Below are positions 11,051 to 22,491 of a stretch of 34,415 nucleotides of DNA, one piece after another; the stretch's first letter is position 1; each line of letters opens with the position of its first letter. Below the pieces are notes generated by a model that worked only from the letters and a program-made list of their open reading frames with translations, ran no database searches and was not told the DNA's origin. Source of the stretch: Daldinia sp. FL1419. Lineage: Eukaryota; Ascomycota; Sordariomycetes; Xylariales; Hypoxylaceae. The DNA lies in NCBI GenBank assembly GCA_025201765.1, contig MU623581.1, positions 1-34,415 of the forward strand. The letters run 5' to 3'. The translations under genes were made by a program, and so were the position numbers.

Positions 11051-13423
11051 TATAAGATAATAAAAATATTATAATTAAAAATAAAATTAGGTTACCTTTT
11101 AATATATTTTTATTTAAATATAATAATAATAATAATTAAGTTTTAAATAAATAACAGAAATTTCAATTTTAAGATTTAAGAAGTAGGATAGAAAATTTAA
11201 AAATGGGTAAAATTTTAAAAGCCTAAAAAACAACAGAATCTCCCCACTATCATTTAAATATTAAATATATATATTATAAAAATTAAAGTTAATTAGAATA
11301 TTAAATAGAAAAAATGTTAATACCTTAAAGAAACCTTTTTAAATTATTAAATAAAAAAATAAAAATAATATAAAAAAAATACTATTATACCAACAATTTA
11401 ATTACCACCTTCTAATATAAAAATTAATAACTAATATTTTAATTTATAAAAATATAAAATATTAATACTACTATAAATATATATTAAGAAAATAAAATTA
11501 AAAACCTTCCTATTTAACAAAAAAATTCTTAAAATAAATATTTTTAAATATAAATATAATAAAAGAAAAACAATATAATATATAATTCTTAAATATCCTA
11601 AATATATTTTAATATAAATTTATTTTAAATAAAATTTAATTTTAAAAACTTTTTTAATTAATATAAACTATAAAAAAACATTATCCAATCTTAATAAAAC
11701 CTTATTAATAACCTATTAATTCTTTAAATAAATTTAATTACCTATATATAAAATAATACTATAACTTATCTAATACAAATATTTTTAAAAATTTTACATT
11801 AAATAAAAAAAATTTATAATTAAATAAAAAAATATAAATAATAATATATTAATAAAATCTTTTAAAAGGATTATATTTATCCAAGATTATTCTATACCTA
11901 TTCTAAATTATATTTATTAAAATTACTTTCTTTTATATCCATTTCTTCATCCTCCTCCTCACTCTCTTCAATCACATATATTAGGAAATCTTAAACAAAG
12001 GCAAGCATATTTTTGAACAAAAGATTATACTTATTAAAGTTTAAACTTAAATATACCAAAAAATCATTAAAGATTTATAATGGACCATTATTAAAAAATA
12101 ATAAAACATTTAATATTAATTAAATTTCTTAAATAAAAAATTATTATAATAATAATATATAAAAATAATATAAATTATTAAGAATAAAATAACATATATA
12201 CACTTCTTTTCAAAACTAATTTTTTTATAAATTCTATATTATAATTAATAAATATTAATAAAATAAATATATAATAAAATTATATTATAAAATAATTATA
12301 ATATTAATAACATTAAAATAAATAATTCTTCTAAAATTATTAAAATATATAAAAATTATAGATTTAATAAATAAAAGATTAAATATAATAAAAATAATTA
12401 TTAAATATTATTAATGATTTTTTAACAAACTTCTTAAAGGCCTAAAAATTTTGAAAAAACTGCAACAAAATCTTAATAATTGATTCCTAGAATTGTATTA
12501 GAAAGGCATAACCACACTCTTTATGCAATTCCTTATTTTCAATAAATAAATTATTTTTATAATATGTAATTATATTAAAATTATAATTTTAATATAATAT
12601 AATATTAAAATATTATATTAAATTTAAAATATTATAATAATCTTTAATAAAAAAATTAAAATATTTAAAAAAGATTAATAATAAGATAAAATTAAAGAAA
12701 TAATAGAATATTTATAAATATATAAATTTTCTTTTATTTAATATAATATATATATAAAAATAAAATAAATTTTTTAAAATAATATTGGATTATAAATATA
12801 ATAAGTATAATAATATTATATTATAATATTATAAAATATAAGTAAGGTATATAAAGAAGATTGAAGTTAATTAGGAAGGGTTATAGGTTAATAATATTAT
12901 TTTAAACTATTTTAAAAAATAAATATAATATTATAATATTAAATAAAAGGTTGTAAAAGTAAAAATGAATAATAATTTTTTATAAAAATATAAAATTATT
13001 TATATATATTTATATTTTATATAAATTATATATATTTTGGCTTTTTTTTAGAATAATTTTTTTATAATATAATAATATTTTTATTAATTATAAAAAAAAA
13101 TAATAAAATTATTTTAAATTTTGTTATTGTTTTATATTTAGGCCATTATTATATTATTTTATAAAATTTAGGTTTTATAATATATAAAAAGTTTTTTTAT
13201 ATTAAGATTTAATTATTTCTATTAAAAGGTAAATTTTAATAAAAATATAAGATAAAATTAAAATTATAACAATATAATTGGTTTGGATAGGTAGTGGGTA
13301 GGTTTTCTCCGGAACACAGTTCCTACCTGGAACAAATACCAAAAGATGGACCGGATACCTGTAATATATTCTAGGTAAATCGGGGTAGTAATAAATAAAT
13401 AAATAAATAAATAGGCTTTTATA

Positions 13424-13537
13424 CGGGTAGGTTTTCTCCGGAACACGGTTCCTACCCGAAACAAATACCAAAAGATGGACCGGATATTTGTAATATAATC
13501 TAAGTAAATTGGAATAGTAATAAATAATAATAATAAA
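13424..13537 (+). mobile_element. Short (114 bp) SINE-like LINE-tail copy with 13-bp target duplication
   Basis: Begins CGGGTAGGTTTTCTCC, contains the terminal LINE block (CCGGAACACGG, AAAAGATGGACCGGATA) and ends in a TAATAA tail. It is flanked by exact 13-bp repeats ATAGGCTTTTATA (13411-13423 and 13538-13550). It inserted directly behind the tail of LINE copy 2. Its GC content is mostly kept. Confidence 0.82.
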
Positions 13538-13701
13538 ATAGGCTTTTATAAAATAATTTTAATTATAAGAATATTAAATTAAAGTAATATAATTATATAA
13601 TTAAAGTTAATTTATAAAAGTTTATTAATTTTATAATATAATTATTTTTAAGATCTTTATAAATTTTTAATATATTATTTTAATATAATATAATATAATA
13701 T

Positions 13702-13775
13702 TACTGGTTTTTTTGGATTGATCGCTTTGTAACCAGTTTGGCTTTTAAAACCAATCAATCTTATTCTATTATTAT
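13702..13775. repeat. Conserved 65-bp motif with inverted repeats, copy 2
   Basis: Contains ACTGGT...ACCAGT (stem 1) and GATTGAT...ATCAATC (stem 2). It matches 7201-7268 and again stands upstream of an array head. It could fold in RNA or single-stranded DNA; function unknown. Confidence 0.5.
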
Positions 13776-13889
13776 TAATTTAATATTGAATAAATATAAT
13801 TTTTAAATTAAAAATCTTATATTTTAAATATATATATATAATTTTAATAAATTTTTTAATATCATAATATTGAACCAGAATAATATAAT

Positions 13890-16793
13890 TATAAAATTAT
13901 TTTTATATTTTTAATTAAATTTTTTTTAATTATTTTTATAATTAAATCACCCTAATTACATGAGTTTTTTTTAAAGGAGGGTTTTTATAAAAGGTTATAA
14001 TATAATTATGTAATTAAAGTTATAAGATTTTATTAACTTTTATAGAATTAACCCTTCTAAGGTTTCTATAGATTTTTTGGTATATAAATAAGCCTTTAGG
14101 AATTGTTTTTTATTTAATTAACTTAAGTTTTTAAACATAATAAATAGGAATTTTAATAGTTCTTATAGGATATACCTTATATTTTAATTAATCTATAATA
14201 ATTATAGATTATATAAATTTAAGGATATAAAATGACTATATCCTAAAGAAAATATTGAAATAATTAAGTAAGAAAACTGTTATATATAATTGTTTAGTAA
14301 TGGTAACGCATATGATAAAAATATAGGTTAAAGAAATATATAAGCCTTTAAATATTAATTTTTATTTAATTAACTTAAATTTCTAAGTATAAAATCATTA
14401 GTTTTTTTATAAAGATTTGTACAATAAAAATGTATGGTTAAGGTATATCTTATAAAAATTAATAAAGTTTATATTTAATATATAAGTTTTTAAAAATTAT
14501 TTTCTTATTTGATTAACTTAAGTTCTCAAACATAAAATCATTAATCTTTTATAGAATTTCATATAATAAAAATGTAGGGTTAAGATATATCCTGCAAGAG
14601 CTATTATAATTCAAATTTAATAATATTAATTCTAAATTTAAGCTCCTATTTATTATCTAAGCCTTTAAAAATTAATCCTTATTTAATCAAATTTTTAATA
14701 ATTTAATAAAATATTTTTTAGTTTTGATAAAGCTTTTTATAATAATATATAATTTTTTATCTTTAATTAAATTAATTATTTTAAATATTAATTATTATTA
14801 TAAATAATTATTTTTATTATCTTCTATTTAATCTCTTTAATATTTTTTTTAAAATATAGTTATTTTTTATTTTTTATTTTATTTATATAAATATCTTATG
14901 AAAGTTATTAAAGTTTTTATTTATTATTAATTTTTATAAAATTAATCTTTTTAGGGTTTTTATAAGATTTTTAAAATATAAATAAATCTTTAAAAATTAT
15001 TTTCTTATTTAATTAAATTAAACTTTAAAGAACTATTATATTTTTTTATAATTTTTACAATAATTTATAAATTTATTCTTTTATTAAATATATTACTTAT
15101 TTTATATCCTAAACGCATCATTATTATTAATAATTATTTTTACTAATTATTATATTTGATTATATTAATACCTTCTTTAAGATATAATTATTTTATATTT
15201 AATTATTAAAACTTTTATTTAATATATTAAATTATAATAATATAATTATATATTTTATTAATTTTTATAGAAGAAATTCCTTTAAGGTCTTTATAGGCTT
15301 TTTAAATATAAATAAACTTTAAAAAATTCTTTTTCTTATTTAATTAATTTAAACTTCTTAAATACCACCCTTTATATAATATTTTACAATCATTTATTAT
15401 TTTTCTTTTATTAAATATATTATTTATTTTATTTCTTAAACATTAATAATTACCTTTATTAATTAATTTTTTATATAATTACTTTAATATTTTCTTCATA
15501 ATATAATTATTTTATATTTAATTATTAAATCTCCTATTCAATAATAAATTATATTATTTTTTATTAAATATATTATCTATTTTATCTTTTAAATATTAAC
15601 TACTATTATTAATAATCACCCTTATTAATTATTTATTTGATTATTTTAATACCCCTTTTAAGATATAATCTCCTTAAATTTTTTATTAATTGAAATATAG
15701 CGTATATCTTATAGGAGTTATTAGAATTTCTATTTGATATATAAATCTTAAAAAATTATTTTCTTATTTAATCAAAATAAGTTCTTTAAAAATTACCCTT
15801 TATATAACTTTTTATAATAGTATATAATTTTTTTATCTTTAATTAAATATATTATTTTAAATATTACCTACTATTACTAATAATTACCTTTATTAATCTT
15901 TTTATTTAATTACTTTATATCTTTTATTTTATTTATATTTATTGATTTTTTACAAAAAATATATAAATCCCCAAAAATTAATTCTTATTTAATTAAATTA
16001 AATTTTCTATTATAATAAATTAGGGTAATATAATTACATAATTAAAACTACTTTATAAAACCTTATTAATTCCATAGAATAAATCCTTTTAAAGTTTCCA
16101 CAAACTTTTTTAAATATAAATAAACTCTTAAGAGTTAATTTTTATTTAATTAAATTAAGTTTTTTAAATATTACATTTTATATAGTTTTTTATAATAGTT
16201 TATAATCTATTTTCCAATTAAATATACTATTTATTTTATCTTTTAAATATTAATAATTATTTTTATTAATTAACCTTTTATTTAATTATTTAAATATTTT
16301 TCTTAAAATATAATTACCTTGTATTTAAGAAGTTATTAGAATTTCTGTTCTATTAAAACTTTTGTTCAATTATAATTCCTATTCAATTACAATTTTTGTT
16401 CAATTATAATTCCTATTTAATAACATTAACCCTAAATTAAAATTCCTATTTAATATATAAACTCCTAAATATTAATTTTTATTTAATTAAGTTAAGCTTT
16501 TTAAATATTACCTTTTATATACTTTTTTATAATAATTTATAATTTTTTTTATTAAATATATTATTAATTTTACCTTTTAAACATTAGCTACCATTATTAA
16601 TAATTAATTTTATTAACCTTTTATTTGATTACTTTAATATTTACCTTTTTTAAAATATAATTATTTTATATTTAATTATTAAAACTTTTATTAAATTAAA
16701 ATTTTTATTAAATTAAAACTTTTATTAAATTAAAACTTTTATTAAATTAAAACTTTTATTAAATTAAAACTTTTATTAAATTAAAATATTTAA
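13890..16793 (+). repeat. Complex tandem-repeat array 2
   Basis: Same head as array 1 (TTTTTATATTTTTAATTAAA, T-run, AAAGGAGGG near 13972), then many degenerate units with the core motif near 14160, 14442, 14585 and 15700. Units carry TTCTTATTTAAT(C/T)AA and TAAATATATTATTTATTTTA blocks. More mutated than array 3. Ends in a 17-bp minisatellite. Confidence 0.72.
16681..16782 (+). repeat. 17-bp minisatellite, six tandem copies
   Basis: Six copies of AAAACTTTTATTAAATT in perfect register, five identical and one (16698-16714) with a single C-to-T change. A seventh, diverged copy follows. The unit looks like the mutated form of the GAGCTCCTATTCAATTA sub-repeat found at 9130-9215. Confidence 0.9.
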
Positions 16794-17607
16794 TTAATTA
16801 AGAACAATATTAATTGGGTAATAAGGGGTGTGATATTTGGGCAATAACTATAAAAGAAATAGGGTTCCCAAAGGGTATGTACTTTTTAATATATATTTCT
16901 TGGTATTTTTTTGTACTTCTTTGGGATTTTAATTTCTTATAGAATTTATATACCTTTATATTAAATTAGTATAGAGCAATTAGGTTATAAATACTATCCT
17001 ATAGACCTTATCTCCTCCTTAAAGCTAGACCCTCCAAGGCTCCACAGCTCTTTTGGACCCTCAAGAATTGTCTTATCTGATCAGCAAAGATTCATCAAAT
17101 TCTATAGCTCAATTTCTCCATAAAGTCTTTATACAAAAATATATAATTTTTAATCTCCTCCTTAAAGATATCCTCCTAAAATGCACTATTATTAGTAAGT
17201 AGTCACCTATATCAGTTCCTTCATCCAATTAATTTATTTCTTTCAGGATATAGACACCTTATATCCTCTAGCTTATATAACCTTTGGTTTAATATGGGTT
17301 AATTAAAATATAAGGCATATCCTGCAAGAATTATTAAAACTCTTATTTAATATATATTGTACAATTAACTATTTTTATAAATCCTATAATTTAATTAATT
17401 AATTATTTATATATTTAATTAAAAATACTTTAGTTTTTAACGTTTCAAATCAAATCTTTAATAAAAACAAAAGATTCACTTTTAATATAAAAGATTATTA
17501 TTAAAATTGTATATAAAGGTATGTACCTGTAATACGCCTCATAAATTATATAGTTATTGCCCAAATATTACGCCCCCTACTGCCCAACTAATGTTGTTCT
17601 TAATTAA
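16794..17607. mobile_element. 814-bp element with 59-bp terminal inverted repeats
   Basis: 16794-16852 is an inverted copy of 17549-17607. They match at 52 of 59 sites and all seven differences are transitions. The ends read TTAATTAAGAACAA and continue to ATATTTGGGCAATAACTATA. The flanks are palindromic (TTAATTAA), so a TTAA or TA target duplication cannot be separated from the element end. There is no transposase frame. The inside (16980-17350) is tandem-repeat-family sequence with less damage than the array outside. Confidence 0.75.
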
Positions 17608-17639
17608 AACATTTATTTAATATTTTATTTGAACAATTT

Positions 17640-17970
17640 ACAAAGGGATTTTACTAATATAAGCTTTTATTCAATTAAAAAAGCTGTACGCCACAAAGAA
17701 ACCATAAGCATACGTACGAGATATATTAAAATTCAAAACCACTTTAATTTATTATATTAATTCAAAAACTACCTAAAACACTAATAATTGATATTATTTG
17801 AAAACTAATTTAATTTACAATTTTTTAAGTTAATTTATATTTCATTACAACCAGAGATACTTGTACAACAAGATTTAACATCCAAAATTATAGGTTTTTT
17901 TTGTTGATTTCTCTAGGAGCTGATTGGTCAGTTAGATTTGTGGCGTAATTAATGAAATAAGAAAAATATA
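17640..17970 (+). repeat. 310-bp dispersed repeat, copy B
   Basis: Aligns with copy A and with copy C on the other strand. Landmarks are GAAACCATAAGCATACGTAC (17699), TTATTATATTAATTCAAAAA (17744 on), TTTCTCTAGGAGCTGATTGG (17909) and TGGCGTAATTAATGAAATAAG. Like copy A it follows a plus-strand array. Confidence 0.72.
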
Positions 17971-18339
17971 GATATTTATTATAAAAATAATAATATATTA
18001 ATTATTTATAAAAGACCTTATCTAAAAACTTAAGGATTATGTCAGCCCTTGGGATGACCTCCAGTTATATATATAATTAATGGTATAAATTGCCTACCCT
18101 TTTTATTTATATTAATGAAGACATATTAAATTAAAATAAATGTATTTAAAAAAGAATTAATTTTTATTAATTAAATTTCACTTTAATAAGCTTTTCAAGG
18201 GCCTGAAAACCCTGGAGGAGTTAAAGCATAATTTTAATAATAATAATAATATTTATAAAAAATATAATTATTAAATATATTTTATATATAATAATAAAAA
18301 TATTTAAAATTATAAATCTCTTTCTTTAAATTCTTTAAA
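17971..18339 (+). other. A+T sequence with a small LINE fragment before the gene
   Basis: Near 18187-18245 there is AAGGGCCTGAAAACCCTGG followed by AGGAGTTAAAGCATAATTTT. This aligns with the LINE 3' region at 12434-12475 and 32881-32920 and keeps more GC than either. The part before it (18020-18110) holds a GC-retaining patch with no recognised identity. Confidence 0.45.
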
Positions 18340-18387
18340 AATTTATTAATTAATTAGATTTGTGACATAATCAATAAAATAAAAATG
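18340..18387 (+). repeat. Truncated 310-bp repeat end abutting the gene leader
   Basis: TTAGATTTGTGACATAATCA followed by ATAAAATAAAAATGAC resembles the last 45 bases of copy B (TTAGATTTGTGGCGTAATTA, then ATGAAATAAGAAAAAT). Normal composition begins immediately after it. Confidence 0.5.
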
Positions 18388-18645
18388 ACTTAACTTTCGC
18401 CCTTATTTCTCACCCCGCATGCCGCCCACTACCCACCAATCTTGGACCCAATCCAACCAAACCCAGGTAAAGGACAAGCTATTATATGCCAAATTCCACT
18501 CCTTGCTCCCGTCGTTCATTTGTGCCCTCATTCACATTTACATTTCCATTTACATCAATACACATACCTCTTCTTTTGTCTGTCTGGTACCGGTGCAGCC
18601 CAGCCGGTGCGGTGACATAGGGCATCGCCCCCATCACAAATCGAC
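18388..18645 (+). promoter_or_regulatory. Upstream region / probable 5' leader of the SAPS gene
   Basis: Base composition changes sharply at about 18388, just after a truncated repeat end. The 258 bp before the start codon are pyrimidine- and CA-rich (for example 18520-18585), which is typical of fungal leaders. An upstream ATG at 18419 opens a 109-codon frame that runs to 18748, across and out of frame with the main start. A possible donor GTAAAG near 18466 could mark a leader intron, but no acceptor is clear. No TATA box stands out, and the transcription start cannot be placed. Confidence 0.5.
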
Positions 18646-21600
18646 ATGTTTTGGAGATTTGGCGGTTACGCCAACGTCTCGACTATTGATACTATTCTCG
18701 ATAAGCCCGATTTCCAACTCGAAGATCTACTCGATGAGAGCGACCTAATTCAGGAGCTAAAACAGCACAACACTAAACTCATCGAATATTTACGCGAGTC
18801 TAATGTGCTCGAAAAGCTTCTTGAATATGTTGTGACGCCGAAGCTCGAACCCGTAGAAGCTCCTGAGGAGGACGTTACCGAGGATGAGAAGAAGGGAAAG
18901 TCTAGGGCCTTATCCTTCGGCCGGCCGCGTGCCTCGTCGCGAGCAACTAGCGATGGAGCCGAAGAGGATGAGGCTGAAAAGAAAAGAAATAGATATGCCT
19001 ATGTTGCTGCTGAAGTGCTCTCCTCTGACAATTGGTCTATATACGAGGCCTTAATGGAGAGCCATCAGCTTCTTCGTAACTTCTGGAACTTCCTCAAGCA
19101 TCCATCTCCCTTGGATCCTCTTCAGGCCAGCTACTTCACAAAAGTTAACGAAGCCCTTTTTGATAAGAAAACCGAAGAAATGCTAGATCTTTTAAAGTCT
19201 CTGGACAATGCAGTCCCCAACATGTTACGTCATGTCGACTGCCCTATGGTAATGGACCTCTTGCTTAAGATTATTAGCCTTGAAAGAACGGAGAATGGCC
19301 AAGGCATAGTTGAGGTGTGTTCAAATACCCAGAGCGGCCAACTAGTCGGTCGGTTTATGGTATGTCGCTAACGTATATATGCTGGAACTAGTGGCTCTAC
19401 GCGAAAGATGTCATGCCAACATTGCTTTCATTCCTCGGACCGGAACATAGTCCTGCTACACAAACATCCGCTGGTGACTTTATCAAAGCAATCATCACTG
19501 TCTCTGCCAATGCCTCCCAGAATGAGCAGGCTTGTATCGGCCCAAATGAACTTACGCGCCAGCTAGTATCTAAGCCTTGCGTCCAAAAACTTATTGAATA
19601 TATGCTCGATGGTGGGAACCCTCTTACTGTTGGCGTGGGAATTGTCATTGAGGTCATCCGCAAGAACAACTCCGATTATGACCCGGATGTTGGTCCTGAT
19701 TCAAATGCCCTGCCCTCTAGTCGTGATCCTATTTATCTCGGCACTCTGCTTCGTCTATTTGCTGACAATGTTCCTGCTTTTATGGCCAAGATTCTTAATG
19801 CGCCGGCTTCCTCCCAGAGGCAGCAGCTGGATTCTACTTTTGGGGAGAAGATTGAGCCTCTCGGCTTTGACAGGTTCAAGACCTGTGAGCTAATGGCCGA
19901 ACTTCTTCACTGTAGTAATATGGCACTGCTTAATGAGGTTGGTTCGGAGCAGGTTATCGCTCTCCGGGATGAAGAACGACAGCGACTACGAGCCGAGGGT
20001 CGACTTGCAGCTAATCGGGGCGAGGAAGCACAATCTTCTGAAGATTTGACCATGCGGATGCGCCACTCCTCTCCTGATGATAGCCGCCGCTTGGAAATCA
20101 CAAACGCATCCGATGACGACGGATTTGAAGAAGTCACACCATCAGGCGAGATGACCGAGGATACATCGCATGAGTTCGTTAAGGCCGAGGACGAAATCGC
20201 TACGGGTCCAGTTTCGTCATTCCTCGACAAGGAAGATGACGATTTCGTGGAAGAGCCGCTTAGCTCTCCAAGACTAAATGTCCACGACGGCAAATTGAAT
20301 GAGCAACAATTCGAAAACCCCGAGCTCATGGTTGCGCCTCTTTCTCCTAAGAAACTAACGACTCCCCAGAAGCCCACGCAAGAACAAAGCGATGCCTTAG
20401 TAGCTACGTCACAGGCGACTCAAACAAGTACTGAGCAGCGCCAAACAGAGACTGCGGACCAAAAACGCGAGGATGATAAACTTACTATATCAACAAACGT
20501 TCGGGAGCAGTCACAGGATGCGCCAGGAGGTCCCGTTAGTAGCAGCTCCGGGAAAAAGGAAGGCTTTGCTTCTCCAACAGACCGGGTAGAAGCAAGACCG
20601 CATTTACCTGCCGAGGACCCCGTCGAAAATGATATTCCTACGAAAGGTGACTCAGGTACTATTTCTCACGGAGCTTTACAATTAGGATCTGGGAACATGG
20701 ACAGTGGTCTCATCATCCAAACAAGTGTATCTGTTGGTGACCAAGATTATCAACCTGAGTTGGTTCTGCCTGGCCGTGTAGAACAACACCATGACCCGGT
20801 TGTCGGTGATTACCTTAAGATGCAATTTGTGGAATATCAAGTTGTGCCAACAATATTAGTGAGTGGTCCCAAAATAATAGTTTATCCAACGATATTAATT
20901 CTAGGTAGTCCTTCTTTTTCAAATACCCTTGGAATAATTTCCTCCATAATGTTGTCTATGATATTGTTCAACAAGTATTCAATGGGCCCATGGACCGCGG
21001 CTATAATCCCACTCTAGCGATCTCGTTATTCGAAGCTGCTGATATCACCAACGCCATTATAAGCGGCCAAAGATCCAGTGAACAGTCTCAAGCCCGAAAT
21101 AAGACCAGGATGGGTTACATGGGCCACTTGACGCTTATTGCCGAAGAGGTCGTGAAATTCACGGAGCGAAACCCACCAGAACTCCTTTCGGATCTTGTTT
21201 TGGATCGTGTCATGAGCCAGGATTGGATTAATTATGTTGAGGGTGCGCTCGCCGAAACTAGAGAGAGGGATAATGCCATTCTTGGGGGAGTTAGGCCCGA
21301 AGTTGCTATGAACAGGGCACAGATAGGTGGCAATGGCCTGGGCGGTATGGGTCTATCAAGTCTGGGACTCGGCGGCGCGCAGGGCGGTGGTTCTAATGCG
21401 CTCGCCGAGGCCGGGCTAAGTGGCACCGGAGGGGGCGTGGAAATGCAAGATAATGGCAGCGGAAGCAGCATCGGACCTTTCAGTATAAGTTCCGGGTTGC
21501 TGTCAGGGTCTGGCTTTGGTAGTTCAAGTGATGAAGAGGAAGATGACGCCGAAGATAATGAGGAGGACGTCAATAACGAGGTAATTTGCCCCCGACGTGA

Positions 21601-22491
21601 ACATTTGGTCTCTCCAAAAGGGATTACCTTACCTCGACTATCTACGTGCAAAAATGACTATGCTATTAAGCCGAGGGCCTTTTACTGACATTCTGATAGT
21701 TCCGCGCGTACACAGATTCACTGAATACGACTTCTTCGGCATTGATGGATCCCCCTTCTGTTCCACCGCCTCCGCCGCCTCCGCCGCTTAATATTCCCCC
21801 ATCTCGCGCACGTTTACAACTAGCTGCGCGGCTTGCCATGCATCAGAAGAACTCTTCTGGTTTGTCGACTCAACCAGCGGGGATAGAGGACAATCAAGAA
21901 TCTAGCGAGATCGTGCCTGATAAGGAATCTGATAGCATTATCCGTAACCCTTTTGAAGACGACGGAGAGGGTGACGTCGATGACGAAAGCGACGATGGCC
22001 TTGCCGAAGATGACAATAATCCGAACTCTTGGGGGGCGGGATCGTCTAGAGGCAGCTGGTGGCGAGGAGCTCTACGACGGGGTAAGGAAAGGTTTGGAGA
22101 TGGTAGAGACGATTCTGATTCAGAAAAGGATGAGCCGGCTGGAGGCGATGAGGATGACGAGGAATTCGGCGATTTTGCGATGCCTGAGGTCGACAAAGAC
22201 GGGGGCAATGAAAAGGGTGGGGTAATCGTAAAGCCGCTCCCCGTTCATCCGCCCTCCCAGAGTCAAAAGGCGTCAGCATTCACCAGCCTCTGGCCATTCG
22301 GATCGAAGGATAAGGAGAAACAGAAGGCCAGAGAAAGCGAAGTACCGACAACTTCGGCAACGTCAGTAGGAAAGTTGGGTGAAGTTACGGGCGAGATTAC
22401 GGGCGACGATGGCGAAAAGATCAAGAGCACGCATGAAGCAACTCGGAGAACAAGTATTGAAGACCCTGACGAGGAGGAGGTGGTTGTTTAG
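18646..22491 (+). CDS. SAPS-family Sit4/PP6 phosphatase-associated regulatory subunit (4 exons, 1199 aa)
   Basis: Spliced CDS: 18646-19314, 19392-20858, 20909-21580, 21700-22491. The family (yeast Sap155/185/190, fission yeast Ekc1, animal PP6R) binds and directs a Sit4/PP6-type Ser/Thr phosphatase in growth and cell-cycle control; that role is family knowledge. Seen here: N-terminus MFWRFGGYANVSTIDTIL, which fixes the start. The first SAPS part (about 130-430) includes GIVE-WLYAKDVMPTLLSFLGP across intron 1 and RKNNSDYD at 313-320. A disordered acidic Ser/Thr/Pro-rich insert covers about 430-685. The second SAPS part (about 694-840) includes VGDYLKMQFVE, then FFFKYPWNNFLHNVV, then MDRGYNPTLAISLFEAADIT. 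The tail has a Gly-rich stretch, an acidic run near 920, eight prolines near 960 followed by LNIPPSRARLQLAARLA, and an acidic end in EEEVVV. All three introns are phase 0 and restore conserved motifs. No frameshift or internal stop was seen, so the gene looks functional. It has no gene neighbour in the window. The family is certain; which yeast paralog it matches is not. Confidence 0.95.
19315..19391 (+). other. Intron 1 of the SAPS gene (77 nt)
   Basis: Donor GTGTGT follows the GAG codon that ends GIVE; acceptor CTAG precedes TGG of WLYAKDVM. A fungal-type branch site GCTAAC lies at 19367-19372, about 20 nt before the acceptor. A stronger-looking donor GTATGT at 19360 would leave only 32 nt and would add non-conserved residues, so it was not used. 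Confidence 0.88.
20859..20908 (+). other. Intron 2 of the SAPS gene (50 nt)
   Basis: Donor GTGAGT follows VVPTIL; acceptor GGTAG precedes SFFFKYPWNN, giving a continuous conserved PTILSFFFKYPWNN motif. An upstream acceptor (TAG ending 20904) would shift the frame by 4 nt. Reading through without splicing leads to an unrelated tail ending at 21017. The branch site is weak (ATTAAT near 20894-20899). Confidence 0.88.
21581..21699 (+). other. Intron 3 of the SAPS gene (119 nt)
   Basis: Donor GTAATT follows the VNNE codons; acceptor GATAG precedes FRAYTDSLN. Branch site ACTGAC at 21684-21689 is close to the acceptor. Unspliced reading stops at 21688. Splicing joins the acidic region to the polyproline tail in frame. 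Confidence 0.88.

Larger units (their letters stand above)
10250..13410 (+). mobile_element. LINE copy 2 (Tad1-like), 5'-truncated, RIP-degraded
   Basis: Aligns with 30880-33845 from the reverse transcriptase to the 3' tail, apart from an inserted solo LTR at 10871-11050. The 3' terminal block is intact in GC content (13301-13390) and ends in a (TAAA)n tail up to about 13410. Over 11100-12550 it has lost G (G to A), whereas the right-hand copy has lost C there. Confidence 0.85.

Noticed and set aside
13202..13471. Minus-strand open frames of 89 and 66 codons
   Set aside because: They lie over the LINE 3' terminal block and the SINE-like copy. They read the repeat antisense and have no homologous protein character.
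19397..22279. Minus-strand and out-of-frame open frames within the SAPS gene (for example 19907-20377, 21232-21651, 21894-22208)
   Set aside because: They are shadows of the coding strand: Ser/Pro-rich translations of the acidic and Gly-rich regions.
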